Below are positions 1 through 58,114 of a stretch of DNA of 64,000 nucleotides, in pieces. The translations under genes and the position numbers were made by a program. Position 1 is the stretch's first letter. The number at the start of each line of letters is the position of its first letter. The stretch spans positions 11,650,001 to 11,714,000 of the forward strand of contig CANTUZ010000005.1 in NCBI GenBank assembly GCA_947846985.1, given 5' to 3'. A model generated the notes under the pieces. The model saw nothing but the letters and a program-made list of their open reading frames with translations. It made no database searches and was not told the DNA's origin. Source of the stretch: Fratercula arctica. Lineage: Eukaryota > Chordata > Aves > Charadriiformes > Alcidae.

Positions 1-1060
1 ATGGGTAGCTACTCGTGGAAGACACTGCAGTTCCAAACTGCCCTATTTTGCAATCAGTGAAGTAGTGGAGCAAAGCAGTATCGTCTCCATTCAGCAAGAC
101 AAGAAACAGAGAGTCAGACGGAGCATTTGCAGGTAACCCCCCTACAGGTTTCCCCTGCCTCCAGGGAGAGAGAGAAGTGCTTCCAAGTTGGTGGGGTCAG
201 GGACATGCCACCAAACCTTTTTTTTTCTCCTGGCTTTCAGGATTAAAAAGTTTGGTTACTGCTGTGTTCTGGAAGGCCACAGGATACCACAAGGCAAGCT
301 GAACTCTAGATTAAGAGACTTTTTCATGGAATAATTTTGTAATTAAGGAAATACCACCGTAGTAATATGAAATTCTGGAAAGTAAAGTAAATAGTTTATC
401 TTTAGATATTGTGTTTCTAAATGTGTTCAATTTGGACTACTCACAATATAATCGTACCGTAGTTTGAATCACGACTCAGAATAAAAAAAATGCTATTCAG
501 AATATTTAACTGAACAAATAAATTATTTGAATTATAAATCCATTCATGTTGTCATACTAAAAATACATAAAAGCTTTCCCCTCAGGATAATCATTTATAG
601 TGTGCTATGAAAGCATCAAAATTACTGTAAACAAATAATTCCTGCATCCAACTAGTCCTACCAAAAAAAAAAGGGAAAAATTAAAGTAGTTCAAGATCAG
701 CTCCAAAGAAAGATCCTTCCAGCCTAAAGGAGTAATTTCATTAAAACTGTAGTAGCTGCAATTAAATTTATCTGTGGTTTTAAAAAACAAAATGTTTCTT
801 CACAAAAAAAAAAAAAAAATCCAGCAAAAAAGACTTTGTCTATTACTATTACATCAGGATTTCTGGTTTGACAGGAAAACCTTTGCCTTTCAAAATATTT
901 ATCTTATATCCTAACATTCTTAATTATTCTTCTGTTAGTTATAAAACACATGCAGGTACTGACTGTTGTTTTAATGACTTGTCTTTATGACAATTAAAAT
1001 ACTGCTTTGGCTCTTACACTGAACTTGTACGGCTGACAAAAATATCCACACGTTTCATTG

Positions 1061-1146
1061 TACCTGTCCCTGCCCATGGCGGGGGGTTGGAACTACATCA
1101 TCTTTAAGGTCCCTTCCAACTCTTAACTATTCTATGATTCTATTGT
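1061..1146 (+). mobile_element. CR1 3'-tail fragment
   Basis: CTGCCCATGGCGGGGGGTTG, then a diverged ATCATCTTTAAGGTCCCTTC and TTCTATGATTCTATTGT match the CR1 3' end. Only the tail of about 85 bp remains, in USP47 intron 21 and antisense to the gene. Confidence 0.85.
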
Positions 1147-1422
1147 ACTTCAGTCAATGAAAACCAAGTCTATTGAATTAAATTATCAAGTATATTTTAA
1201 TTTTCTTTACAGTCAAATGACCAGAGTTTTCAGGTTTGTTAATCTAAATGTTAACAGAATTATTGCTCTGTGAACCACAGTAAATAACTGAATTCTGAAA
1301 CAGGTGAATCATCATCAACAGCAGATGGAACTATTTGACTGGAAGACAACTCGGCTTGCTCTCCAGAAAACATTTTCAATATAAGAAATAGATGTGTCAT
1401 AGAGGAAGCTTCTCATTTTCTT

Positions 1423-1476
1423 AAAAAAACAAAAAACAAACAAACAAAAAAAACCCAAACCAAAACAAAAAAAAAC
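1423..1476. repeat. A/C-only low-complexity tract
   Basis: The plus strand is almost purely A with single or triple C interruptions. Confidence 0.8.
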
Positions 1477-1679
1477 TGTTCAAATTCGTAATCACTTATT
1501 ACAAGATCAAAATTAGGCTAGATTTTTGCTGAACGACACAACCTCCCATCTTTGCACTTCCATCAGTTTTTAATTTGACAAGTTTTTCAATACTGTCGTT
1601 AGACTTTTTAACACAAAATATGAATTAAAGAGCAGTAAAAGCTGGATTATTTTAAGGCGCTTAATAAAAGAATACATAC

Positions 1680-46774
<45,095 letters not shown>

Positions 46775-46824
46775 GGCCGGTGGCGCGGCGCTGGGCCCGC
46801 AGCAGGCTGAGCTGAGCGTCGTCG

Positions 46825-46860
46825 TCAGCAGCGGGAGGCGGGGGGACGCCCGCGGCTCAT
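46825..46860 (-). other. Possible 11-codon upstream ORF in the USP47 leader
   Basis: ATG at 46860-46858 opens an 11-codon frame (MSRGRPPASRC) that stops at 46827-46825, 50 nt before the main ATG. It has G at -3 and A at +4. It matters only if transcription starts above 46860, which the promoter motifs suggest but do not prove. Confidence 0.4.
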
Positions 46861-46921
46861 CCTCCTCCTCCACCGCCACCGCCCCAGACGGCGAGGGCAG
46901 CGCCCGCCCCCTCCACCACCG

Positions 46922-46961
46922 CCAATCATTGGGGAAAATGGCCGCCGTCACTCTCGCGAGA
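46922..46961. promoter_or_regulatory. Core promoter cluster: palindromic CCAAT, YY1-like, TCTCGCGAGA
   Basis: CCAATCATTGG (46922-46932) is a perfect palindrome with CCAAT on both strands, an NF-Y-type site. It is followed by AAAATGGCCGCC, resembling a YY1 site (about 46935-46946), then the perfect palindrome TCTCGCGAGA (46952-46961), a motif of TATA-less CpG promoters linked to BANP/ZBTB33. All lie 148-190 bp upstream of the USP47 ATG. Confidence 0.75.
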
Positions 46962-47454
46962 GCCGCGCCAGCCCCACCGCCGCCGTCCTCGCCTTCGCCC
47001 CGGCAGCACTGCTGACCCTCGGCTCGGGGAGCCGGGGAGCGCAGTTATGGACAAAGTATAAGGAGCGGTGTAGGAGTCGCAGCGTGTAGCCCCCCACAGG
47101 CCGCCAGGGCAGAGCCCCGCGTTCCGTCCTCCTGCCGACGGCCGTAAACAGTGCTTGGCCGTTGCTGTTCCTCCCTCATTATCCTGCTCCTGAGAGAGCC
47201 ACTGTCCGCGGGGAGGCCGGGACGGGCCTCAGGGGAGGCTGGGGCGGCTCTACCACCGCCATTTGCCGCTACACCCTGCGCGTGTGGGTCGGGGAGAGAG
47301 TAACGTGATTAAAATAGAGTTGGACTAATGGAATGAGGAGGAGCAGTGTATCCAGAGATGATGGCCTGCAGCTGTGGAGAGGTTATAAGGGCCTCCCGTG
47401 GGCCTTCCCCCCTCATAAAAGCAGGGCTCCCTGCCAGGCTGCTCCGGTGAGGTA

Positions 47455-47660
47455 ATGGGAGCCAGCCTGCTCCCTGCACTATGGGGCTCTGCTTCCCTTC
47501 GCCGCCCCCCACCCCCACCCAGGGGCTTTTGCCAGAGCCGAGGGACCTGGGATGCAGTTTTAGTTTGTTTCACTAATTTTTTCCGCGGCCCCCCTCCCCT
47601 CACATCTAGGTGTAACTTGGTGCGTGGCTGTGGGGTTAGGGGACGAGCAGGAGCAGAAGG
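47455..47660 (+). other. Possible first exon of a divergent transcript
   Basis: A GC-rich stretch just upstream of the USP47 promoter ends in a strong splice donor, GAAGG|GTAAGT, at 47660/47661 on the plus strand. The open frame across it is low complexity and not recognised. Divergent non-coding transcripts are common at CpG-island promoters; no acceptor partner was identified. Confidence 0.3.
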
Positions 47661-50491
47661 GTAAGTGTGGCCTGATACCACCAATGCACAGGTGCTCTTC
47701 TAGTGCCAAGAAGTTGTCCTTTAAAGTCGTACTGTGAAGTTAAGTACATGCTTGCTTCTCTAAATGTTAGAGTTAATAGTGCTTTTTCAAATTAAATGCA
47801 AGACTATTTCTGTGGCATCACTTAATTGTTGATTTTTGTCTACAACAAGCTTAAATATATCAGTTTTTTGTGTCAGCTGAGGCATGCTAAAAGCCAAATA
47901 CTAATCACTAGAATGACTAAAACACACACTAGAAGAAAAATAATTGCACATTAATGTCTACTTGACTGCAAAATAGTTTTTAAGCTAAGAAAATATTCTG
48001 CTTAGCTAATGAAGAAGAACAGTACGTGGTAGTTGTATGTTTTTGTGCAGCTATTTTTCTCATTATTTTAGTGTCCTCTTGTGGAAAAGTGCAGAATTGA
48101 GGATACTTTTGGATTTTGTGTCCAATAAACTTTCTGTTTTGTGGTATTTTTTGAAGCCCATTGTACTTAACGTTATTGGAAATCTATTGTGAAGATTTCC
48201 TAAAATTAAATGACTACTTCTACATTTTCATGTTTGAAGTATGTAGTATGTATATCTCAGGGTCCCTTCTGTCATCCTGTTTTCTCAAAGGTGAGATGAG
48301 TAGCACGTTTTGGAGTCAGGGTATGTTACTAGTATGTATTCTAGTATTTTAACACTTTAAAAAAGGCTTCAAAGCAGTCATTTCCGTGATTAAAAACATC
48401 AGTAGTTTTATTTTCATCTTTCAAGTGTGCTATGGTGGGTGCTAAGTTTCTTTTTTAGGTTTTTTGTTTTGGTGGTTTTTTTCCAGTTCTGCTCCTTGAA
48501 CTAAACACAGAAGTCCCCTTGTTGAAAACCTACTTGAAGCACTTTTCAGATGTATTTCTGACCTGTTTTTCATTACATAACTTAATGAGATCAAGTTATT
48601 TATATAGCAAAGGTCAGGAGGTTCTTTGAGAGAGGAGCTCTTGCCCTCTAGTTTTAAAATATGTTGCACCTGAAAGCCACTCACCTTAGACATTTGAGCT
48701 CTACTATGATAAAATCAAGCATCAAGGCAGGAACCTGGGATTCCCTTGCTTTGAATCAGACTGTATGTTGACCACAGGGTTATGCAGGGCTACCCCTTCA
48801 CGACAGGTAAAAGTATGTAGAACAGCTGGGATTTTTTAATAGGAAGGACAGTATGGAATTAATAACTCACGTCTTTTAGAGAAGAGGGAGTTTTTTTATT
48901 AATGCTTATCAGATGTGTAGTTGATTAAAAGGTTTGAGATTTGGTTGGGTTTTTTTGAGGGGGACTTTTGTAAGCATCTTGGTGTTAGAAAAGGTATAGT
49001 TGCAGAAGAAATGGAAAATGTTATTGACATTTGTAGATACTTGAAGAAGCGGAGCAGCCTGGTGATCTTCTGTTGTCCAGTGGTGTCCAAAGATCCATGA
49101 GATTAGCGAGCAAGTACTTGCGTTGAAGAGCCAGAACAGAGATGTAAGCTTGCAACAAAAGGCGATATGCAATCATCAAAGCACTGGCTGGGAGCCTCCA
49201 ACAGTGGTATGTGACTGATGGGCCTGGTGTTACTTCCCCCCCACCTTTTTTCAGGGACACACACACCCCACAATCTCTTTTCAAAGTTCTTTTGACTTTC
49301 TAAAGTGTCAATGTTCTTATGGGGTTTTTTTTTTGCTGCCATTTGTGCTTAACAAGAGGCAAAGCTGTGGGACTCGTTGATTTTAATTAAAATATATTGT
49401 TCTATTGGGATAAAGAGGTAGCTACCAGAAATAAGTGCCTACTAGATAAGAATCAGGAGTTTGTTTTTTAAAGTACTTTGTTAGATCCTCCTGCCAACCT
49501 TTAAAACTGCAAACATCTAGTGTAGCCTGTGTGCATGAAACATCTTTAATGGAGTAATAATCTCTAGTTAATAATTAAATCCCCAGGATCTTTTGTAATT
49601 TGTGGATGCTACAGTATTTAGTCTTTTTATGTGAGACTTCTTAAAGAGGCATATTCAGAACTCAAGTTTTATGCAGGGAATCCTAGCCTTATGTTGAAGA
49701 CTGATTTAACATATAACAGATTCAACTTGTTACTAGTGTGAAGAAGAAAGATTGGTATCTCAGAGTAAAAATTGTGCTGGATTTGCAGCTACAGGTAAAT
49801 TTCTTAAGTTGCTGATTGTCAAACTATTGTTCAGAGATGCATTAATGAGTGTCACAAGTACTGAAGTGTGTCAATTTTCAGTCAGTGACACTTGGCCAGT
49901 TTTAGTCAATACAGTACTTGCCACGCTAATGCATGCGTTGCATTAATGGAAAAGTAGTTGTGCAACATTGGTAAGCTAGAGTAAATAGGCCTTCATTATA
50001 AGAGACGATGGACTTTTAAATTAGTCTGTGGAAATGGGATGCCTCCCCCCCTCTACAGCCTATTTAAGTTTGTGCATTAATCATTTCTCCTCCTCTGTAA
50101 GAATTCACATGCTCCTGTCCCAACACCCATGTCCAAGATTTGATGAATAGTGAAAAAACTTTTAAAAATCAAATGGAGAGAGGGCTGCCAAGTAGCTCTT
50201 TGTATGCAGTTGTACCCAGTATGTATGTGTGCAAAATCTTAAGAAAACAGGTAAATGTCAGAATACAAACTGATGTCTTTACCAAAGTAATATTATCCTA
50301 CCTGTTTGAAATAGAAAGCCTATGTAAAGAGGATTGTGTAGACTAATACCATTGATTTGGGGTGTCTTCTCTGAAATACTTCAGTTTGTTCAATTAGGCT
50401 GTTGCTGGGAGATCCATTTCCCATTTCAGAGGTTGGTGGTGTTATTTGTTAGAGTCAGCATCACAGTGATTGCTTTCTTCTGTATTGTTCT

Positions 50492-50597
50492 GTTAAAAAA
50501 ACCCAAACAACAAGCACCAAACAAGAAAAAAGAACCACAAAAACCACAAAACCACAAAAAAAAGCCCAAAACAAACCCCCCAAAATCCCTCCAAACC
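50492..50597. repeat. A/C-rich strand-asymmetric tract in the upstream flank
   Basis: About 105 bp of A and C runs with few G or T on the plus strand, like the tract in intron 17. Confidence 0.8.
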
Positions 50598-53500
50598 TGA
50601 AGTTTGCAACCTGCTGCAAGTAGCTAATGAATATTAAAATGATATAGCTATTCTGTATTTGCCAGCAGTAGAAATGTAGCCAGCGCTGATGCAGTATTCT
50701 TTTAGAGCTCTTCTGCATTGTCAGCACTTTAAGGAAAACCAGCTGAAGGCCTCTCCCCTTTTCGATGTTTGGCAAGTCCGTGACTACTGATAGAAGAGGA
50801 GTGTGAAAGTTCAAGATACCACAATCGAGCAGTTCATTGCACTGCTGGTTACTTTGCTGTTTGAGCATCAGGTAAATTTTCTAGAATTGCACAAGAAATT
50901 TTGAGCATTTCTCTGAAAATCTGCAGGCTGCTGACTGCATCATCCTGTCCTTGCAGTAAGGAAAAAAAAAAATCAGTAAAATTGGCCGTGATATGGATAG
51001 AGTGAAGGTAGGGTGAGGGGAGAATTATTAGGGAGAACAAGTAGAATTAGTACAAGGTAAAGAAGGGATAATTATAGAATTCTGCATGTGTACAAGTGCT
51101 TTTTGCTGGATTTCTGTTTCTTTGATCTTAGCTCCCTAAATATGAAGCAGGCCAATAAAAGGCTAAAATGCAAATTAAGATCTTTAAAAAGGGAACACAC
51201 ATTATTTTTAATTCTTCTGTAAGTGTTGTTAGAAAGGGGCTTTTCTATTTTAGCATTTTGGGCTGTTTATTGAACGTGTTAAGGACTGGAATAAAACTAT
51301 TAATTTAAAGATAAGGTATCATTAAATAATTTTCCATTATCTGTATCTTTAAAAAAAAAAAAATAGTCTTCCATGCCTAAAGAAATGTATGCATAGGAAA
51401 CAAAAAAATCAGTTTGTAAGAGTCGAGAATGCTGTGGGAAATTAAAGCTTTACATGAGAGATTTACTATGGAAAAAGTATTCTTCAGCTTGTAAATTCTG
51501 GTAAATAGTCTTGTAGGTCTAGTAGGTAGGTAAGCAGCCCTCTGAAGTTAAACTTCACAAGATTAAGAAAAAAACTCTGTTTAGAGTTCAGTGCTAAACA
51601 TTGTGTTCTGCTGTTCTTGAATAGTGTTTTCTGCTATAATCTTTATGAGCATGCAAGTGCTTTTTCTGTCCTCTGACACTAATACATGCCAAGACCTTTT
51701 TAATCAAAACCAGTAGGGGATTATTTTAATTATAAATCAGCAGCCAAGATTCATTGACATTTTTGTTAAAGATTATCTTCTTACTCTGATTTCAAGACAC
51801 TGAGTGTTCAGATATTAGCTTAAGAAGTTAGTTTTCTTTTCCATGATAGCATTAATCTTGTATAAATTCCCGAATGGGTTTGAAGCTGAAATTACAATTG
51901 TAAAGAGAAACAGAAATCCTGCAGAGAATTTTGCTGGACCATAGGTTCCTTTATTAACTCTCAATTCTTATGTCAGCTTGACTTAAGGTTTTCAGTATTG
52001 TGTACTTAAAACTACAGTGCAGTTTCTAGCATTAACAGTCCAAACAAAGCACAGTTCCAGGGCATTTGACCTCTTGATGCGCTTGTCAAAACCTTCCTGG
52101 TGTCATTTGGAGTAAAACACCTGCTCTAGCAGGCCAGCTTCTACTTTGTGCGGTGTTTGGAAAGAGGTGTGGGCTGGTATCATGTAGAGTTTCTGAGATC
52201 CAAGCAAATCTCACACAGGGTTTGCTGCCTTAGGCTCACAGCCAGACTGTAACTCCTCTATATAAAATGTGTGCAATAGCTTGGAAATCTGCTGTCTTTT
52301 TAAATGTGTAGACTAGTAAAGTGTACTGCATAAATCCTTTCTGGAACAGGAGATAGTATGTTATCTAACCCCCTCCTCTAAGTCTGGGGGGTTGCAGAGG
52401 GGAAGGCATCTCTATACCCAGCAACATAGCAATGGCTTACGTGTGGGAAAGCAAGCAGAAACGAGAGTTGCCTTGAATGCATACCATGATGGTAATGTCA
52501 GTCACCAAAGTGGTTCAGTTATTTCAGAGGTTCAAAAAAAGTGGACAGTGACATAGCCAGTATATTTGAAAACGCTGAATTGGCACTTACCACACATGAG
52601 GATTACTCTAGGAGTGAAGAGTAAGAGTAAAAAGGCAGCACAAAATAAGACTATGTAATGTACAAAAATAGCAAGAGTAGCTTCACATGGGGCTGCTCTC
52701 AGTATGGGCACTCAAAAAGTATTTATAGCTGCCCTTGGGTCCAGGGGAGTTAAATAGTTCAGGTTTGCATTAGGGGTTCCCAGTGACCCTTCAGATTAAA
52801 TCTGGTGACATTTAATATTACAAGCAAGTGCTAATTATACTGCTTACAGCTCTTTGGGCAAGCAGGAAGTGGTTTCCCATCCTCAGCAAGCCCTAGCACA
52901 CAGGGAACATTCCTTCATCCCAGATTTAACATCCTAGGTGGCCTTCCCCTGGATGAGACATGTTTTCTTCGCATTTTCTTTGTAAGGTGTCATGATTATC
53001 AGCGTAACGCAGTAGCTTGCAGCTGCCTGGGCCTCACCCCATCCCCTCACTGAGGGGAGGGAGGGAAGTGCAGCACTTGGCATGTTTTGAATGTGCTGTC
53101 CATGTCTTTGAGTGGAAGGGCGGTACGTGCAGCAGGATTGGTGCCCTGGGCTGCCTTGTGGTGTGATCTGCCTTTGGCCTCTCTGCACTGATGGCCTTCT
53201 CTGCTGGGTGGGAGCAGAAAGCAGGAGGGGGCTGTTGCCTCTCTTCCCATTTCTCCATGAATGCTGCTTACTGATAGGGCTTGACACCACTCTCTGCTTT
53301 GCTCTTGCCCTCACTAATAATTTTCTTCCACTGGTGGTGGGAGAAGCTGTGTATTTTAAGGAGTATTGGATTTTATAACTGCATTAGGATCTCTAGGGGG
53401 AGGGGAGTTGCTCTTCATAGGTGGGCATTCCTTGTGCCAGGCCTCCCTCCTGTCCATGACAGGAGGGCCATGTGTCTGCAGCCCTGTAGCTTCCTGCTTG

Positions 53501-56500
53501 TGCAGTCTGCATAGCAAACATTGTGTCTCTATAACGGTAGGGGCTCAGACTGTCCTGCTGTGAGGTGTCTCTAACGTAGCTTTTAGGTAGTATGTGCATA
53601 GCTGTTGGGAGGCTTAGTCTAAAACCTGCTGCTGCCTCTGTGTTTTCCAAGCTCAACCTTGTCCTCATTTTGCAATAGGCTGTCCCCTGAGCTTCTGCAG
53701 CTTTTTTGGGCTTTAAGGGCTAGTCTACTGGGGGGGTTGCTAATCTCTTTCTTGCATGAATTAATGTAGCTTTACCTTTGGCAGCAGCAAAGGGAGCTGC
53801 CAGAGGTCTTGCATAGCATTTAAAATGTCAGCTGCCAGTCCAGAGCAGCTGCCAGTGCTGGAGCTCTGGCAGGGGGAATGCTGTCACAGGGCGAATGTCA
53901 CTGTGGACGCAATGTGAGTCAGGCTGGGCAGAGACTTGTGTACAGAGTATCCTGATGTGGGTAAAATGCCCTTTGAAGCCTCTCAGCAAGTTGTCTCCTG
54001 TGTTGCTTGGGTGATATATAAGGAAATGCTGCTGTCTCTTGACTGTTGCATTTTGTATTCAGACCTGACTGTAAGTAGCCTGTCAGAGTGTGGGGCCTAC
54101 AGTGATAAAGGAATCCTCTGAAACTGGTAGTCTCTTTTCTGAGTGAAAGATTAAGGCAAAGCACTACTGACCTAGCGAGAGTCTTAAGAATGTAATTTCT
54201 GAAAACAATCTCATTTTGTTTAGGTATATGTCAATTTTAATGTTTTTTTAATTTCACTTTTTCTTTTAAATGTTTGGAATACATCTGTTGGTGGACTGAA
54301 TTAACATGGGGAAAAATAATAAAAAAAAATTCATAACTACTGACCTTGTTTGTCGTCATTGCCTTTGTGAGAAGATGTCTCTGGAGAGCAGGTGTGTTTC
54401 CTCAACATTTTGATTAGAGGGCTTTGTTGCAGAACTTCAAAATGTGTGCACAATTATGCTAATTTGAATCTCCTATTTGCTGTTAGCACAGGAAGTAAAT
54501 TTCTTTTCATACTGTTACTTCTTTGCAATGAATTGCGCCAGCTGTTATGTTACATGCATACTGATTTGCCTATCACCTGTGATTTAAACCAGGCTTGTTA
54601 ATTGGGCCTATTAGATGTAAGCCTGTCTAGCAGAGATGCCCAGATAGGTAGAGACAAATTCCAGATCATTTGGATTGAATCCAAATCCATTTATGAGACT
54701 TAGCTCTTCAGCAGAGGGTTCTTTTATATGGTGATATTAAAGGAAGTGGGCTTATTGGGGTTTTTTCTTTGGCTGGTGAGTAATGTAGGGTGCATCCGTG
54801 GAATGCAGGGGTGTGTGAATTAGAAGGGTCTCAGTGCGAGGCTCACAGATATAATAATAGACTGGGTACTGTAGTATTTCTCGCAGTGTTTTACATATGG
54901 AATTTATCTATGCCCCTCCTTGCGCAGGAAATGTGGACCTTTCATGCCCTATGCCTTTACAATATATGCTGGTATTGTTTTCCTTATGGTAACAAAAGAT
55001 TTACATTGAGCAGCCCAAACCAATTTTAAATACTAACAGGCATACAGAACTGTGCTTTTGATAGCACCAGTAATGGAAATACTTACTGGAAATCAAACTC
55101 CAGACAGAGAATCCTGTCTACCAGCGTAAGAGTGAGCCAAAAGCATCCATGAACTTTTTGAAGTTGTAGGTTTACTTCTGTGTACAGGAAAACTTGCATA
55201 TGCCATAAAGCCCCCATCCTTTTCTGCATCCAAGATCTGGGTTGTATTGCAGATTTTTTTTTTTTTAAGTCTAGGAGGGTTTCTGAAATGAGGAATGTGC
55301 AAGCCTCACATCAGAGGGTTATCATCAAAACTGCCCAAGAAGTTATAAACAAAGATAAAGTCACTCATATTTGTCTTTTAGGTTTTTGGTCTCTTCTGAC
55401 CACTGAAGTCTAGGAAAAATAAAAGCCTGTCTATAGCATACTTTTCTAACTGCAAAATTGTTGCTAATACCCTGACCATCCTTGGTCTTCCCTATTTCAT
55501 TGCTATTCCTGCAGCCTCTTCCTGTTCTTGCTCATCCCAGATTTTTTTCAAAGAGAGTCTGGAACTGTAATGGCCTTTTGTTAATCTGTGCTTTGTATTC
55601 CCATGTTATTTATTTTCATGTCTTTGAATTTATTCAGGATCTAGTATACACATTTCAGGCATGAAAAGGTTAACGAAGCTTTAACTACCTCATAAAAACA
55701 TTCATGTTCTTGGCAGCCTTGGGGTGGTAGTTATTGCCTGCAGTCACATACAAGGACTATTATCCTGTTTGATTGCCACATTTCTATACAGCCAAACTAG
55801 ATTTAACAGAATCTTTAGGGTCCTTTTGTATGTTCCTCAGCAGTAATAGCAATTTTATGGTGCCTCTTTTGAAAATTGAAAGGGCAACTTTTAGTAAGTT
55901 AATCAAACCAAGAATTCCTAAGTTAAAAGGAATAAAGTAATGTTTTGAAGATGTTTTGTGATTTAACTTTTGGAAATGAGAAATTCATGGCATAAGAAAC
56001 AATTCTCAAAGCCTCACTGCTAGTTGGATTCTGGTTCTTTGTCTGCTTAAACCATGGCTTTACTTTATGATGAAGTAACTAGCTAATTTTTTTTTTTTTT
56101 AAATTTGAGGAAGGGGAAAAAGTGAAAGCAGTAAGAATTAAAGTGGACAGGGTATTTTTTTTTTTTAATATCCATGGAAGTGAGTACTTTGGGGAATTTC
56201 AGAGTAATTACTAGTCACTTGTGCTGCGCTGGCTGTTTTTCATCCATCATGTGACTGAGGATGATGCCACTTAATGTGCTTGGATTGCCTAATGGCTTTT
56301 TTCTAGGCAATGTTATGTTGTAAAACAGTTAGGTAAGATGTTTCAACCAGAGAGTTAGTTTGGTACTAATATGCACTATGAAGAAATCTTGTTAAAACCC
56401 TAATACTTGTGGGGCATTCTCAGGCAGAACTAAAGAGCTAGATATGAAGTAAAAAACAAGCCCATGTTTCTTATGCAGTACTCGCTTCATCTGTATAAAG

Positions 56501-57796
56501 TCTTGAGGTGTGAGAAGTATGATTTCAGTACATGGTTATATTGTTTGGTCATGTTGTTTCCATGACTATTTGCTTGTGTACATTTCAGGAGTCTTTAATG
56601 GTTATTGTTAAGTACGTAAGATGTTTAACGTATCTGAGTGTTGCTGCAGCCTTAAATCTTGGAAATAGCCAAGATTTATTATTTTGAACTATCCACTTAT
56701 ATTTCATTAGCTATGTTGCATTTTCTTGCATTTTTAAGGAGGAAGTGCTTTTACTTTATTATAAGCTGCTTCTTATTTATTATCATTACCTAGTACTGGT
56801 TAGCAAGCATATTCTGTCATAGCTGAAATATCTAAACTTAGAAGTTTGTATGAAGTATGCCAATCCTGAGATAATTAGAGTATGGTTGAGTGCTGTTATT
56901 TTGAACCCAGAGAAGGAAATCTTTGGTTTTTAAAACTGAGAGTAATTTGGACTATCTTTTCTACTGTAAACTAGATGTATTTATACATTAACAGAAGCTG
57001 GATGTTAGAATCCTGTGGTGAAATGTTAACTGCAGCATGATGGCCTTCTGTTTCTTTGAATTTATAACATGTCTTGATCTCATTTAAAAAGAACCCAGCA
57101 ACTTAAAATTTTCCAGGGAGCACAATTAGACCTTCCTCTATTACTATCATAAGAGACTTAATGTGAGTGATTAGCATCTCTCTGGATATGCAGAGAGACT
57201 ATTTTTATTTTAATAGCATGCTTTAACATCATATTAACAGTGTTTCCTTGTGCTTAGTGAATATTATATCATCAGAAAGCACATGAAATGAATATGGAAA
57301 TTTCAGGTATTGGAACAGCATGACATAGCTGCCTGTGAACATTAGACTTTACTATGCATAATGTAATTCAAGACACTTAAAGTTTTGCAAGTTATTTTTC
57401 ACATTAAGCTTAGCTTGATGATAGAGAACCCTCCAGAAAAGGCCACGGCAAAGTGAAAGGCAAATCAAAAAAGTTTGAAAGAAAAAATAAGAAAATAAAA
57501 TTCAAACTCATCTCTATAAAATAGAACCTGGATGTAAGGGTAGCTGTCACCCTGATCATAAAAGGAATAAACGTCTTTAAAAGAACAAGCATAATACAGC
57601 CCAGGTGCTTTTTTGTTTGTTTGTTTCTGTATCCAAAGAGATTCTGGGAAGAACTAAAACACTTCTATAAAGATAGGAAAGAAGGCAAAATCAATAAAGC
57701 TACTTCCTGGTAGTGAAGTAGACAGTGACAATTAAGAAAGCTTTTGATAAGAAAACCTATTATATTATAAAAATGCTAAAACATTAAGTTGAGTAA

Positions 57797-58114
57797 AACC
57801 TTCTATCCCTCCTTTCTTTATCACAACAGTCTTTTCTTGCTGAGAAAACTGAACCTAACTCACTGAATCAGAGAGGCAGCTCTAGGTGTTGGACGCCTTG
57901 CAAACAGGAGGTCAGTGATTCTGCTGTGAGCTGTTTTGATGGTGGAATCAGCGAGAGGTTTGAGAAGAACAGGAAATTGCATAAGGATGTCTCCGTTGGT
58001 TGTTTACAAGTAGCCAATGCCACTGGAATAAACAGCTGTACAGGCAGTACAGAGTCTCTTTTGTCTTCTAGTCTTAGCAGCACTGGAGATGAAAACTTAA
58101 AGCTCGGGCCTTGA
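57797..58114 (+). other. Unrecognised open frame with a splice-acceptor-like start
   Basis: The frame is open from 57797 to a TGA at 58112-58114 (105 codons). A pyrimidine-rich tract ends in acaacag at 57829, so an exon could begin at 57830 in phase 0. The translated part is Ser-rich toward its end (TESLLSSSLSSTGDENLKLG). No family was recognised and no intact gene surrounds it. Confidence 0.25.

Larger units (their letters stand above)
1..1679 (-). other. USP47 intron 21 (partial)
   Basis: AT-rich intron reaching the window edge. It holds a CR1 tail and an A/C-rich tract. No sequence resembling the next USP47 exon (expected to start WLMVHVDKRIT by human comparison) was seen on the minus strand. 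Confidence 0.8.

Noticed and set aside
1270..1400. Open minus-strand stretch reading MFSGEQAELSSSQIVPSAVD as a possible next USP47 exon
   Set aside because: It does not match the USP47 sequence expected after exon 21 and does not supply the GG needed to complete the Trp codon.
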